Source of the DNA: Selaginella moellendorffii
Taxonomy: Eukaryota; Streptophyta; Lycopodiopsida; Selaginellales; Selaginellaceae
NCBI RefSeq assembly: GCF_000143415.4
Contig: NW_003314275.1
Span: 1,974,697 to 2,038,696, forward strand
Direction of reading: 5' to 3'
DNA length: 64,000 bases
Within the stretch, counting starts at the first letter, position 1, and each line of letters opens with the position of its first letter. The notes beneath the pieces are model-generated. The model had not been told where the DNA came from, made no database searches, and saw only the letters and a list, made by a program, of their open reading frames with translations. This document shows, in pieces, positions 10,935 through 24,403 of the stretch. Position numbers and translations under genes: made by a program.

Positions 10935-12100
10935 AGTCTTTGCAAACAAGCCAATTCATCAATTATTTGAGTGGGGTGATAAAATAATGAATTCACATGT
11001 TATTATAGCAAATGTTGATGAGGGCACTAACCATCCCCATTCACCCATATGTCTTGCAAAATATCCCAAATCTACCATATGGCCTGCCTAGGCAAATCCC
11101 TCTAAAAAACATGAAAGTGGCTACAATAGGGGAGGCTAAGAAATCCAAGGCTACTAGCTAAAAAGACTAACCAATTTAGCTTAGAACCCTAATTCTTTAT
11201 TGCATTGCAAAAGTGTGAGAGAGGATGATGCAATGTGCTTAGAGAGTTGGGGATGATCATGTTTCCACTGCAAGCCACTCAAACACTCTTTATTGCTCAG
11301 CTTTGTTTGGGGCCATAGCAGGCTGTCCTACTCCAGAAATCTCTCATCTCTCAATCCTCTCAAAAGAACATTATGATTCCTAACTTCTCAAGATTCAATA
11401 TTACTATTTTAGGGCTACTATTCACTATACTTAACATATATTTTCTACTCCTAGCTAAATCTCCTAAAATAGGATTGCAAATCATCCACACTTTTGGGCA
11501 CCCAAATCACAGGAATATTTCAGTGGATCTCCTCTCGCCCTAGTGCCACATGTGTCTGACTTTCTATGGATGATACTTCTTCTCTTTTTGGTTTTCCCTA
11601 GAGTTTTCTTCTTTCTTCTAAAAATCTCCATGTATGTGAGTGAGTTGAGATACTACATTTTTGCGCCTCAGCATGGTTTCAATGAATTCACCACAGCTGA
11701 ATCATCTGATTTTGCTAGCTAGCAAAAGGTGGAAATGTCAAGTGGCAAGCCCTCAGCTGAATGATGAGTTTAAGGGTTCATGGTAAAGGTAAATATTGTA
11801 AGTTTCTCATGCTTCAACACTGTAAACTACTATACCTGGTTGTCTCCAAGGCCCCAGGACTCAGTAAGACATGGGAACATGTCAAGAGCACCAAGAGCTG
11901 CAGGTCATGCCTGTTAGCAAAGACTTGGCAGTGAGGCTTGGTTTGTCGGAGAAAGTATGAACACAGCATTAAAAGAGAAGAAACAAATACCTACTACTTT
12001 CTCAAGAGGCCAGTCTGAGTTTTCAACAATGAGAATGTTTTGCCGTTAAAAGAATATACCCCCACGATTTTATGTGTTAGAAGAAATATACTCCGATGGT
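10935..12100. other. Intergenic, partly homologous to the ELIP 2-3 spacer
   Basis: The segments 10935-11000 and about 11590-12000 match 13505-13570 and 13640-14130 in order. Examples are 'agtttcttctttcttcta' and 'ctcaagagccaccaagagctgc'-like runs. The DNA between them (about 11000-11590) is extra in this copy. I see no gene. Confidence 0.5.
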
Positions 12101-12111
12101 CCTCCCAGGGA

Positions 12112-12204
12112 TACGTATTACCGCAAACATCGCGACACATTGCGAATTTCCATATTCGACACATAGGGCCCGATTCAGCCACGTGTCGTATTTACAAGTA
12201 TAAA
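12112..12204 (+). promoter_or_regulatory. ELIP copy 2 conserved promoter block
   Basis: The same layout as in copy 1: 'cgtattaccgcaaacatcgc', CCACGTGTC at 12179-12187 and TATAAA at 12199-12204. The spacing from the G-box/ABRE to the TATA box is kept. Confidence 0.75.
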
Positions 12205-12312
12205 TTCACGAGTCCCATAATGGAGGAAGTATCACAGCATAGCTCTAGACATCTACCAAAGCTCACACAACGCCTTTTCTATCTTTCAATCTCCTGAGGC
12301 TTTTCTAGCAAG

Positions 12313-13067
12313 ATGGCACTCGCGGTAGGCAGTGGCATTGCAGCAATCCCTTCCTCGCTCTCAAAATCCTCCCTAGGAGCGGCCGCTCCCAAGTCTCGAT
12401 CCAATCGCTCCTTGGCCTTCCTGCCAGTGAGAGCTTCGTCGGACAATGGCCGACGAACCCCCGGCGGAGGCGATGGGATCAGCAGCGTACTGGACCAGAC
12501 CAAGAAGGAGATCACCCGAGAGGATGTGCTCAAGAACCAGGCCGAGAACGAGGCGGAGAAGAGGTCCGTGTTTGGAGCGGTGCCATCGTCCGGAGCAATG
12601 TGGCCGAGGCCGGAGATCGAGAGACGGCCAGAAACGGGCGATCGATCATTCGCGAGCTTGATGGCATTCGATGGCGCTGGCCCAGAGACGATCAACGGCA
12701 GACTGGTAAGTCCCTCCCTTCTCCAAAGTTCAGGATCCGTGGAGTCCGTTGTTCTAAGTTTATTTTTCCATTGATACAGGCAATGGTTGGAATCTTGTGG
12801 GCCTTTGCAGTGGAGAGAATGACGGGACAAACGGTGGCCGAGCAGCTCTACACGCCAGGCAACTTCGGCTTGTTTAACTTCTTGGCGGTGGCACAGCTCT
12901 TTGCTTACGCGTCGCTGGTTCCCATGTTTAAGGGGGAGAGCCCCGATAGCCGATCTTTGGGCCCGTTTAGAGCCATGGCGGAGCGCTGGAATGGGCGGAC
13001 TGCCATGCTTGGCTTCCTCGCTCTGGTGCTCACGGAATTCTTCACCAAGACCCCAGTTTTTCAGTGA
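12313..13067 (+). CDS. ELIP: Early light-induced protein, copy 2
   Basis: Exons 12313-12705 and 12780-13067 give 226 aa, near-identical to copy 1. Small differences lie in the linker (EAEKRSVFGAVPSSGAMW compared with ESEKKSVFGAVPSSGALW). The intron is virtually the same as in copy 1. The C-terminus ends PVFQ instead of PVFHMM because a few bases around the stop are missing; the reading frame is intact. The three-helix chlorophyll-binding motifs are complete. This near-identity points to recent tandem duplication or gene conversion. Confidence 0.9.
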
Positions 13068-14220
13068 GTGACCTGAGAGTCTGTAAATTTTTGTTCATTA
13101 AATTTTTGTTAATATTCTTAAATTTAGTTTTAGATCGTGATCTCCCTTTCCCCTTTAATCTGATTACTTTCGGATCCTTGCTAGAGCGCTCAAACTGCTG
13201 CATTATGATTTGCTTTGCGAGAAGATCAACCATGTTGACTGCTCGGCTGGCTGTTTTGGCAATCTGCTCTCAGTGGATTTCACCTTTTACGTACTCACAC
13301 AACAGGAGGTCATGAGCTGCACTAAAACCTTCTAGCATTCGGGCAATGCTCTCGATTTATCTGTACCATCACAGTACTGGGTGAGTAGCCAACTGCAAAT
13401 CTTTGTTTTGTGCCGAATAGATTATCGAACGGATTAAAATATGCCACGTTTACAGTAATGAAAAGTGGCAAAAAAACGGCGTCTGGCTAATCCAAAGCCT
13501 TTGCGAGCTATAGCCAGTTCATTGGTTATTCGGGTGGAGATAAAATAATAAACGCACATGCTGTTATATTATGTTTGAGCAAATGTGATGGGATTTGAAT
13601 GTCGAAGAAGATTACCTAGGGGGTTCTCTTCTTGTTTTCTCTTTGTTCTCCCTGGAGTTTCTTCTTTCTTCTAAGGATCATCACGTACGTGAGCGACTTG
13701 AGATCACAGGTACTACTTTTGCGCTCAGCATGGTTTCGATGAATTCACCGCCACCACCAGGCTCAATCGTCTGATTTGGCTAGCTAGCAAAAAGTGGAGA
13801 TGTTAAGTGGCAAGCCGTATTTGGTTTTCAACTGAACGATAAGATGTTCATGGTAAAGGCAAATATTGATAAGTTTCTCATGCTTCAATGGTAAGGAATT
13901 CGGACAATTCACCAGCAAGAAACAGCGAAACAACGACTGGAAGGAAGTAATCGGGAACAGTAAGAGATAGGATTCACTTGGTTGTCTCCAAGGCCCAGTA
14001 AGCCATGGGAACATGTCAAGAGCGCCAAGAGCTGCCGGTCAGCAAAGACTTGGCAGTGAGGCTTGGTTCGTCTGAAAAAGTATTAACATAGCATTATAAA
14101 CAGGGGACAAGAAACAAATACCCGCTAACTTCTCAAGAGTTCTTGTAAACCGTTGCAAATCGCATATTTCAACAATGAGACTATAAACGAATATGCATAC
14201 TTCGATGATCCTTCCCATGG

Positions 14221-14314
14221 ATACGTACTACCGCAAACATCGCGACACATTGGCGATTTCTTTAATCGACACATAGCCCCTGGTTCTGCCACGTGTCGTA
14301 TTTGCTAGTATAAA
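14221..14314 (+). promoter_or_regulatory. ELIP copy 3 conserved promoter block
   Basis: 'taccgcaaacatcgcgacac', then CCACGTGTC (14289-14297) and TATAAA (14309-14314), in the same order and spacing as in copies 1 and 2. Confidence 0.75.
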
Positions 14315-14431
14315 TTCTCGAGTCCCGTAGTGGAGCAAGTATTACAGCGTAGCTCTAGACTTCTACCAAAGCTCACACAAATTCTTCCACGCTTTGTCTA
14401 TCTTTCAATCTTCTGAGGCTTTTCTAGTAAG

Positions 14432-15188
14432 ATGGCACTCGCCATAGGCAGTGGCATTGCAGCAATCCCTTCCTCGCTCTCAAAATCCTCCCTAGGAGCG
14501 GCCGCTCCCAAGTCTCGATCCAATCGCTCCTTGGCCTTCCTGCCAGTGAGAGCTTCGTCGGACAATGGCCGACGAACCCCTGGAGGAGGTGATGGGATCA
14601 GCAGCGTACTGGACCAGACCAAGAAGGAGATCACCCGCGAGGATGTGCTCAAGAACCAGGCCGAGAATGAGTCGGAGAAGAAGTCCGTGTTTGGAGCGGT
14701 GCCATCGTCCGGAGCATTGTGGCCTAGGCCTGAGATTGAGAGGCGGCCAGAGACGGGCGATCGATCATTTGCGAGCTTGATGGCATTCGATGGCGCTGGC
14801 CCAGAGACGATCAACGGCAGACTGGTAAGTCCCTCCCTTCTCCAAAGTTCCTGGTTAGTCCCTTGTGCTAAGTTTTATTTTTCCATTGATACAGGCAATG
14901 GTTGGAATCTTGTGGGCCTTTGCAGTGGAGAGAATGACGGGACAAACGGTGGCCGAGCAGCTCTACACGCCAGGCAACTTCGGCTTGTTTAACTTCTTGG
15001 CGGTGGCACAGCTCTTTGCATACGCGTCGCTGGTTCCCATGTTTAAGGGAGAGAGCCCCGATAGCCGATCCTTGGGCCCGTTTAGAGCCATGGCGGAGCG
15101 CTGGAATGGGCGGACTGCCATGCTTGGCTTCCTCGCTCTGGTGCTCACGGAATTCTTCACCAAGACCCCAGTTTTTCACATGATGTAA
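14432..15188 (+). CDS. ELIP: Early light-induced protein, copy 3
   Basis: Exons 14432-14824 and 14895-15188 give 228 aa, with the same PVFHMM end as copy 1. The intron differs from that of copies 1 and 2 in its middle (TTCCTGGTTAGTCCC) while its ends are shared. The 3' flank after the stop is unrelated to the other two. The protein is almost the same throughout, so coding sequence and 5' flank have been kept alike while the 3' flank was replaced. Function as for copy 1: thylakoid photoprotection. Confidence 0.9.
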
Positions 15189-15389
15189 GAGGTAGAAATT
15201 TGTTGATTTGTAAATTTTGGCCAGTACTTAAATAGATATTAAATTCTACATGGTAAACGAAAAACGGTTTGGATCCCCTTAACACTATCAATGAGATTTT
15301 CTAGAAACACTTTGAAAAAGTTGATTTAGAAAAAGCGTTGTTCAAGATTTGATAACAAAAAATTTGATAGAGAGAGGGCGGGCTTATTC

Positions 15390-16431
15390 TTATTCCAGAG
15401 CCGCCCAAATAGCTGGATCATCGTAGTTTTTGGCCAGAAACGTTGCGCCGGCTTCACGAAGAGCAGCCTCAGGATTCCCCGTTGTCAATCCCACCACTGC
15501 CATGCCCGCGGCGACGCCTGCTTTGATTCCAGATGGCGAGTCCTACGATCATCCACGAGAATCGTTAGTCAAAAGAAAAGTCGTGATAAAACTAGCAAAA
15601 GAACGTAAGAAATAAGAAGAGAGGTCCAAAGAAAGACGTCGAGAATTTGATCACCTCAAAGACGAAGGCATTGTCTGCCGTGATGCCGAAATGATCCAGA
15701 GCCTTGAGGTACGGATCTGGGAATGGCTTTGCTCGAGCGCAATCGCTCCCCAGGATCACCGTCTCGAAGAAACCTTCCAGCCCGACCTGGGAGATCATAA
15801 ACTCGACGTTCTCCTTTGGAGCATTGCTCACGGCAGCGCGACGCAGGCCTTTCTCTTTGATCCACTTGCACAGCTTGTGGAGGCCGGGTAGCGCCTTGAG
15901 ATCCTTTGCCGCGAGCCTGCAAATCTAGACGGAAGAATCACGGCGAATTCTTCCAAGAGAAGGGAAAGGATCGATCTTTGTACCCGCGAAAGTATGCCTC
16001 TTTGTCATCGAAGAACTTGGAGCGCTTGGCTTCGTCCCAGTCTGGAAAGAGGAGCAGCCCGATATCGCGATTGTGCTTGCCGCTAATGTGGCCACAGAAA
16101 TACTCCCGCGTGATCGGAGCTCCTCCCTGGAATCCGACCTAAAATCGCAGCGAGGGGTGTGAAATCGGGGAATCCAATCGGAAAGAGAGGCGACGCTCGG
16201 GCAAGATCGATCGGCGTACCTCCTGGAGCATATCGCGAAACGCCTGGTAATGCACCGGATCGGAATCGCACAGCGTCCCATCGACATCGAACAGGATCGC
16301 TCGCAGCGATTGTGGCGATGGAAGCGATCTCCGCCTGCCCGCCGCAGCATCTGTGCAGAGATAGCGATTCCACGATCAGAGATCTAAGATTCATTGGCGC
16401 TCTTCGTACCGCCATTGGAGCTATGCGACAT
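15390..16431 (-). CDS. SGPP: HAD-family sugar phosphatase, SGPP-like
   Basis: Minus-strand gene with about five exons. The catalytic motif I, FDVDGTLCDSDP, is intact with both nucleophilic and acid/base Asp. A second block ISGKHNRDIGLLLFPDWDEAKRS sits in the cap region. Then follow VSNAPKENVEFMISQVGLEGFF, the motif III lysine region (ARAKPFPDPYLKALD) and motif IV DSPSGIKAGVAAGM. The stop (TAA) is at 15390-15392 after IWAALE. Residue order and motifs match Arabidopsis SGPP, a cytosolic phosphatase of small phosphosugars. The first exon is inferred: an ATG at 16431 (MSHSSNG) with a GT donor seven codons later, spliced to CACAG|AT near 16355. The exact start is therefore less sure than the body. 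Confidence 0.85.
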
Positions 16432-16439
16432 TGGCGACG

Positions 16440-16869
16440 AGACCGATTCCCCCCTTCTTCTTTTTTTCTTCTCGGGGCCTTTTCTTTCAAGAACAAAAGC
16501 AACGGGGAGTGTGCTGCCACGTGTCTGACATCCAGGCCGTCGGGATGGCTACCGTGGTTTGAATCCATGACGTTGTTTCTGGTACATCACGCGTTTGGCT
16601 TCGAAAGGTACTCCGTACAAGCGCATCCCAGAACATTCCAAGGAAGATCCTAGCGTTCTAATCTCCAAATCTCTCAATGTTAATAAATTTGTCTTAGAGC
16701 CACAATTAAATGAAAGTTAAAACAGTTCTTACTATAGTAAAAAAAGAGTTCACAGTTAAGCTCGCCACCTTCTGTCCAAAACCCAGAACTGAAGGCGACG
16801 AGCATACTGCATCCTGCAATCCAAAACCACAACAGCAACAAACTTATCTCTCCAGCTCCAAAGAACTAG
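16440..16869. other. Intergenic, no gene seen
   Basis: This spacer lies between the SGPP promoter and the 3' end of EF1-alpha copy 1. It holds the 3' UTR of EF1-alpha (AT-rich, before 16869) and otherwise nothing recognised. Confidence 0.4.
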
Positions 16870-18389
<1,520 letters not shown>

Positions 18390-18673
18390 TTAGAGCAACG
18401 AAATTGAAGAAAAGAAGCACTAGATCTAGAATTCTCGGCGCTAGAGTACCTGCGCAGAAGACGAAAGAAGGGCCGAGGAACCCTAGCCGCCTCAAGAGGG
18501 TTTCTCTCAAGTGAAGACCACAAACTTATATTCTTTCCATCCGGGTTAGGGGTTTGACACTAGCCGTGCGATCGCTATCCGACGGCCAGGACAGTTTCCT
18601 CATTGCAAAGCTAACTTACCGTGCCAAATTAAGCCCAATCTCGTACGGATGGAAATGCCAAGTAACGGGGCGT

Positions 18674-18683
18674 TTTAGGGTTT
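18674..18683 (-). promoter_or_regulatory. Telo-box in the shared EF1-alpha/SSB promoter
   Basis: TTTAGGGTTT (AAACCCTAAA on the minus strand) lies in the 345-bp space between the divergent EF1-alpha and SSB starts. Telo-boxes are established promoter elements of plant translation genes, EF1-alpha genes in particular. Confidence 0.6.
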
Positions 18684-18695
18684 ATTGCTTTGGCG

Positions 18696-19601
18696 ATGGC
18701 GTTTTCCTCTCTGCGCTCTTCTTTGCTGCGCGCGCTTGGTAAGCCGTGCGCTCGATCGCCGGAATATCATGCTTTGGCTGTGTAGGCGCCACGAAATGCA
18801 GCAGTGAATCGGCGAGATTGGGGCGTGTAATGTGTCGTGGCTGCTCCGACGAGGCCTCGGCCTCGGACATCGAGGAATCGGTAGCCAAGGACGGTGATCA
18901 ATCGGGGCGGAAGCTCCGTGCGCCTGCATTCCAGGGAGTGTACAAGGTATTGAAATCCTTCGTGCTTGAACCAGTCCTTTTTTCTTCTTTTACGTTGAAC
19001 GATCACAGCTAGAAAGTTCTTCCAGCTCTCGTTCTATCTAGTTCATTGAAGTCAGCGTAGATTGAAAGTATCGAGGTTTTCTTTTCTTGTGAATGTAGGC
19101 TGTGATCGTGGGAGAACTTACGCAGCCACCAGCCGAGCTCGTTCTCAAGAATGGAAACGCGATCGTCACGCTGATGGTCGCGACTGGAGGGCTGCGCGTG
19201 CAAAAGAAGTTGAATGCTCCAACGAAGCAAATCCACAAGGTGGTCGTTTACCATCGGCGGCTCAAGGATCTGGCGACGCAGATAAAAAAGGGGTGAGTGG
19301 AGTTCTTGGTGTTCGTCCTTTTTCTTTCCAAGATGTGTTTGTGCGAATCGCCCAGGCAGCAGATCTATCTAGAAGGCAACATGGAGTCGAGGGTCTTCAA
19401 TGATCCTGTTACTGGCGCCGTCAAGCTATCGCGAGAGATCTCCGTGAGACAAAATGGTAAGCATGGTTTCTTCTCATTGCCTTAGAACTTGGTCCTTGTG
19501 GTTCCTTCTTTTTCTCTCTAGGACGTTTGTTTATGCTGGACGATCTGGAATTGAGGGGGGTCAATCTCAAAGCTCCTAAAGTGGAGGAAGGAAATCGATG
19601 A
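18696..19601 (+). CDS. SSB: Mitochondrial single-stranded DNA-binding protein
   Basis: Five exons: 18696-18738, 18786-18946, 19099-19292, 19356-19456, 19522-19601. The N-terminus (MAFSSLRSSLLRALG) is Arg/Ser-rich, like a mitochondrial presequence. An OB fold follows: FQGVYK-AVIVGELTQPPAELVLKNG, then TKQIHKVVVYHRRLKDLATQIKKG, then QQIYLEGNMESRVF and KLSREISVRQNG. This is the layout of plant bacterial-type SSBs of mitochondria (or plastids). They coat single-stranded organelle DNA during replication. The acidic Ser/Asp-rich linker (SDEASASDIEES) before the OB fold is typical of plant forms. The gene shares a short divergent promoter with EF1-alpha copy 1. Confidence 0.82.
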
Positions 19602-21578
19602 AAACAAACGAAAAGGTAGTGTTTTTTTGTAACATAAAAACCTTTCTCAAAATGACTGTAAATCTTTTAGCTAGGGTTTTTTAGCCAAGTAAAATTTGTT
19701 AAAATGCTTTCATTCAATTTAAACCGGATTTTTTAATGCTAAAATTTAATGCAACCACCCATTAGTTTAAATAAATGTTTAAAATAACACACTTTTTATT
19801 CTTCAGAAGTTTGCAATGTATTGCAAAACAAAAGCTGGACAAACGTTTATCCAAGCCAAATCTTTGTTGTAGATGATTGGTTGCATTAAGAATTTATAAT
19901 ATATTGCAAAAAAAAAAAGCTAGACATACCTTTATGCAAGTCAAATCCTTGCTGTGATGATTGGTTACATTGAGATTTTCTGATCATCAAAATGACATCA
20001 TGATCATGGGTAACCTTTTTCACCAAGGAGGTAAGGTGACAACACAATAGGATTTGGACAAGCTTGATTAGGAATTTCTATTATTGAAGTTTACATGATC
20101 TCTTTCCATTGAAGATGGCTGCAAAATCTTGAATTTCACCATACTTGAGTGGCCACAGCAAATGTATAAAAACTGTTTTTTACTGTTAACAATTGTAAAG
20201 ATGATAAATTGATGGTGCTTGAAATATACACCAGGATCTTCAGTTGGCTGCATGATCTCAAACTGTGTATAGTTGAAGCATCCTGCAAAATCTTGCTCTA
20301 GATAAACCCAACTAATCTTTTAGGAACTTGATTGAATCTCTAAGTGTATTGATAATTGCTTTGCAAATCTCATACACAATCCCAACTACCGTACTCTCAT
20401 CAATCCTAAAGAGCTCTAAGAGTGTTATATACTTAACTACATTTCTTAGGTCATACAAGGTACAAATTACTTTGACTTGCACCAAAACTACTCTCTGATA
20501 GTTGGTAGATCATACAAGAGAAGATCAACAAAACGAATGAAAGTTAGCTTTCCCATGCCAAAGTTCTACTTCTAATGAGTGTTGTCATAAACTTACTCAA
20601 TGAATCTGTTAAACTATAATGTTGAGTTGGCTTCACCCACCACAAGCCATACAGATCAACTCAAGAAGCAGCCCTTACTATTAGCAAAGAAACTTATTGA
20701 ACAATATAACTACTCTAATTGATCCTCAAATTCCCAATCTAGATCCTAAACTTTATCTAAGTAATTACACCTTTTTCTACCTTTGATAAGTAGTTTGCAT
20801 GAACCATAATGCCTTCTGAATAACCAGTAACTTGGCCAATTTGATCATGCTCTTGATGCAACAGATGTTTCTGTAGCTTGCATTGTCATATAGTTCCTTT
20901 TAAAATATTTTTGTTTCTATTTTTGAACTTTGCTTTTTCTTGTAGGTTCTCATTGAAAACCATGAAGCTCAAGCTGTTCAGAAGTCAGAAGGCATTGTGT
21001 AACATGGATTCCTTTACAATGGCCCTGACTAGAATCTAGTGAGTAGAAATAAAAACTAATTAGGTGGAAATGCTTAGAAACACTTTATTCCAGTGGCAGA
21101 CAGTGAGCTACAAACAAAGGTTTCTAATAAAAAAACTAAGCAAAATTACACATCTTTTAAACATTGTTAATCATAAGCTCTTAAATGGGATTGTAAATCC
21201 TCGTCACCCTTTGTCTTGTAATGAAGATTTTATGCACGCAAATCCATGATAAATCTCCTCTCCTTGCCCTAGTGTTGATTAAACATCGGTTTGGATTGCA
21301 AGGCATATGAGAATCTTGCAACAATCAGATCCTTTAGATTAAAGGATGTCCAAAGTATTGGAATGTTAACTAAGAGGATAAGTGATCCAAAAAAGTAAAA
21401 CAAGCTTTGACAGTTATTTCATAGGCATTGACATTCCAATGTAATCTTTTGAAGAAAAAACCAATCACTGTCTGTTTTATTGCTTATTTTTCAAGGTATG
21501 AAATTGACTTAGTTTCAAACAAAACAAGTTGCAAATTTGAAATATATTGATGAAAGGACAAGTTCAACTTGGATCTCA
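19602..21578. other. AT-rich spacer, no gene seen
   Basis: Only short random frames occur. 'ttgcaaaacaaaagctggac' near 19822 and 'ttgcaaaaaaaaaaagctagac' near 19903 are a local imperfect direct repeat with their flanks (about 80 bp apart). I recognise no coding signal. Confidence 0.5.
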
Positions 21579-21992
21579 ATGTTTTTCATTTTCTTGGTGG
21601 CTTCACTCTTTAGCTCATTTTTATCATCACTTGCATACTCTGGTGAGGTGATCAAAGAATGCGATGAAACTGAACATGCATATAATAGTCATGAGACTTT
21701 CTGTGACTGCCTTTGGGATATTTGGGGAGAGTTTGGTGATGCACGGGCACCTGGTGTTTATATTGCAAGACAAGGAGCATTTATAATGATCCTCACCATT
21801 AGTAGAATCCATGATTATATAGAAGATGATATTCGTCAAGCTCTCGAGGATAGTTGGCGTGATTGTTTACAGTTTAACCATGGCACCAGTAAGATAACAA
21901 TGAGGGATGCTTCTATGCGCTTGTTTATCCAGAACTCACGACGAGACCTATTTTACGTGGAACAACAGTTAAGTTATCCTTATTGCCTTTAA
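21579..21992 (+). CDS. Small secreted Cys-containing protein, family X member 1
   Basis: 137 aa from the ATG at 21579 (MFFIFLVASLFSSFLSSLAYS). A strong signal peptide ends near the AYS. The mature ~115 residues carry five cysteines in the pattern ECD...FCDC...DCL...YPYC, plus a GVY..RQG....ILTISR core and a SKIT..D.SMRL strand-like block. It is intronless. I do not recognise the family. The closest relative is the gene at 28735-29166, which shares the signal peptide, every cysteine and the terminal SYPYC; a broken third copy is at 24404. Secretion is inferred from the N-terminus; the function is unknown. Confidence 0.65.
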   Translation: MFFIFLVASLFSSFLSSLAYSGEVIKECDETEHAYNSHETFCDCLWDIWGEFGDARAPGVYIARQGAFIMILTISRIHDYIEDDIRQALEDSWRDCLQFNHGTSKITMRDASMRLFIQNSRRDLFYVEQQLSYPYCL

Positions 21993-22925
21993 ATTGACAA
22001 AATATATAAAGTGATTATATGGTCATTAATATTAATATTTATGGCAAGTTTATCCTAGGGTGAGATCGGAATAATGCCTCAATAGAAACAGCTTCTTCAA
22101 TCTTCTTCTATGGTTTGGACTCAAAGCCCTAGGCGAGAGCTCAATCCCGTAGCCACCTTTGTCCTCTGATCCTCTTGTCAGGTGAAGTGTCTCACAGCAT
22201 GTTACTGGTATGATATATTGATTGAAGAAATATTTCAAGCTTTGGAAATAAAGACGGATTCACAATTTCAAGGTACCATATTTCAGCCACAAAGTTGATA
22301 CTACTTAAAAAGTGCAGAAGGGCTAGACAGATTTATGAGAGTTTCAGAATACATACCGAGCACGATGAATCTGCCATTGCTCTCGGAAAGTATGGGAGAA
22401 ATTTACTAATAACAGGCACGGGCCTGATGTTTATACCTCGAACAGTATAGAATACTTTCCTCCTCGTGTGTGTGTGCGTCTCTATCGGGCATCATCTCTC
22501 AGGTAGGTTTTACAGTACCAACAGTTTCTACATTTCAGATAGACTCATTTAATCGTTTGTTGTAACAGGCACACCACCAGGAGTTTTCTTATCCTTTCAT
22601 CATTAAGTAACAGCTCCTTACTAGTGGACGAGTTTCAGGAGATAATTCAAGCTCTTGGAAGCGCTTTCTACCAGCCACTTACAGTCGACCAGCAGATTTA
22701 TTCCTGGAGAGGAGCTGCCGGATCCAAAACTTTGCCAGCTTTTCGTTGTCGTAAAATGATCGTGAGAATCCACATTCTTTTCAAAAATCCACACGCAGTT
22801 CATGGCGGACAGTCTCTTCCATCTCGAATTTATCTTGCCCTTATTTGTTTTTCGTTCCATCGCGTCCAGTGGTGCTCCCTTCCCTTCGTGTTGTGTCCTT
22901 TGTGGCTGTAACGTTGATGCGCCCT
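21993..22925. other. Intergenic, no gene seen
   Basis: Mixed AT-rich sequence between the family X gene and the uL3m promoter. An open frame at 22624-22911 has no recognisable motif and no conserved homologue in the window. Confidence 0.4.
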
Positions 22926-22934
22926 AAACCCTAA
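22926..22934 (+). promoter_or_regulatory. Telo-box upstream of uL3m
   Basis: AAACCCTAA lies about 50 bp before the start codon of the mitochondrial uL3 gene. This is the position expected for the telo-box of plant ribosomal protein genes. Confidence 0.6.
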
Positions 22935-22982
22935 TCAAGAATATTCGCTTAGGGCTCTAAGGTTTGTTGTTGCGGGAAGGGA

Positions 22983-24243
22983 ATGCTGCTGCAGCCCACG
23001 CGATGGCGGCAGCTAATGGATGGGATCGGGCGTGCGGGGCGTCAGGTCGATTCGGCATTCTCTTGGCGGCAGCCGATCCATGGCGCTGGAGGGCCTGGGC
23101 CTCGGATCGAGCCGGCATTCTCTTGCCCGCGCCGGTTTTACGCAATCCTCACCATGGATGACTGCATTCCCAAGCCGCGGCCCATCGTGGAGGCCGTTCC
23201 CAAGCCCATGGACAGGACGTCGAGGAGGACGGGTCTCATTGCTGTGAAATGCGGCATGACCGCGGTCTGGGACAAATGGGGGCGGAGGATTCCAATCACT
23301 GTGCTATGGGCCGATGATAACCAGGTTGTCCAAGTGAAGACAGTGGATCACGAAGGATTCAACGCTCTCCAGGTAAGTTTTGTTTTCTCTTGCAAAGCTT
23401 TGCTCGACTATTTGGTTTTTTTTGTGTGTGTTTTTCTGGCTTCTTAGGTGGGATGTGGCCAGAAGAAGCCCAAGCAGCTGAGCATACCAGAGCTCGGCCA
23501 TTTCCGATCGAAAGGCGTGCCGATCAAGCGAAAGCTCAAAGAGTTTCAAGTCTCCGAAGACGCGCTCCTCCCGGTCGGGACTCCACTTACCGTGAGGCAT
23601 TTTGTTCCTGGCCAGTTCTTGGACGTCACCGGCGTCAGCATAGGAAAAGGATTCCAGGTTTTTGTTGCTTCTAGTTTGGATCTTGTTTGATGTTACTTTG
23701 TTTATGTATCAGGGTCCGATGAAAAGATGGGGTTTTGCTGGAATGCCTGCGTCCCACGGAGCCTCGCTTTCTCACAGAAGCCATGGAGCCACTGGAGGAA
23801 GAAAATCACCAGGCAAAGTAAACATGACGATGCCATAGAAGTCGATGCTGTTGCTAAGTTTCTTTCTCTCTTTCAGGTTTTCAAGAATAAAAAGATGGCA
23901 GGACAAATGGGAAACCGGAAGGCCACTGTGTTTTGCGTCTGGGTTTACAAAGTGGAGCCGCAGCGAGATCTTATATGGGTCAAAGGACAGGTACTCACTC
24001 ACGAGAAAATTTGGTTTCTCTTGTCTTTCTTTCAGTTAGAAATGCGAGCTCTCTCTACAGGTACCGGGTTGCAAAGGAAATTTTGTCTACATCAGAGACT
24101 CTTGGAACAAGCCGCCAGACGTTTCGCTCACTCCTTTTCCGACACATTTCGCTCCTCCTGACGAAGATCCTGCGACTCTAGAGGCACTGATCGCAGATGT
24201 AGGAGCCGAAGATCCTTTCCAAGTTGATGAAGAGAAGAAGTGA
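22983..24243 (+). CDS. RPL3: Mitochondrial ribosomal protein uL3m
   Basis: Five exons: 22983-23372, 23448-23657, 23713-23817, 23877-23990, 24061-24243. All are GT-AG and give 333 aa. The Arg-rich, acid-poor N-terminus ([10 protein letters not shown]... PRRFYAIL) looks like a mitochondrial presequence. The body is bacterial-type L3: [24 protein letters not shown], then [11 protein letters not shown], then the hallmark [35 protein letters not shown], then [10 protein letters not shown]. The tail [13 protein letters not shown] and the acidic end fit the mitochondrial form. It is a large-subunit protein near the peptidyl transferase centre. Exons 1, 3 and 5 occur as stray copies at 27.4-29.4 kb. 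Confidence 0.92.
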
Positions 24244-24403
24244 TCATAGCACAAAGTTTTGGAATAATCCGCATTTCTAACTTATTCCAAATCACGATTC
24301 TGGGCTTGACATTCACCAATTACTGTTTGCTACCAATTTCAACATACCAAATCTGACGTAGTTTCAAATGAAAACAATATATATATTCGCAAAAGACCTC
24401 AAA

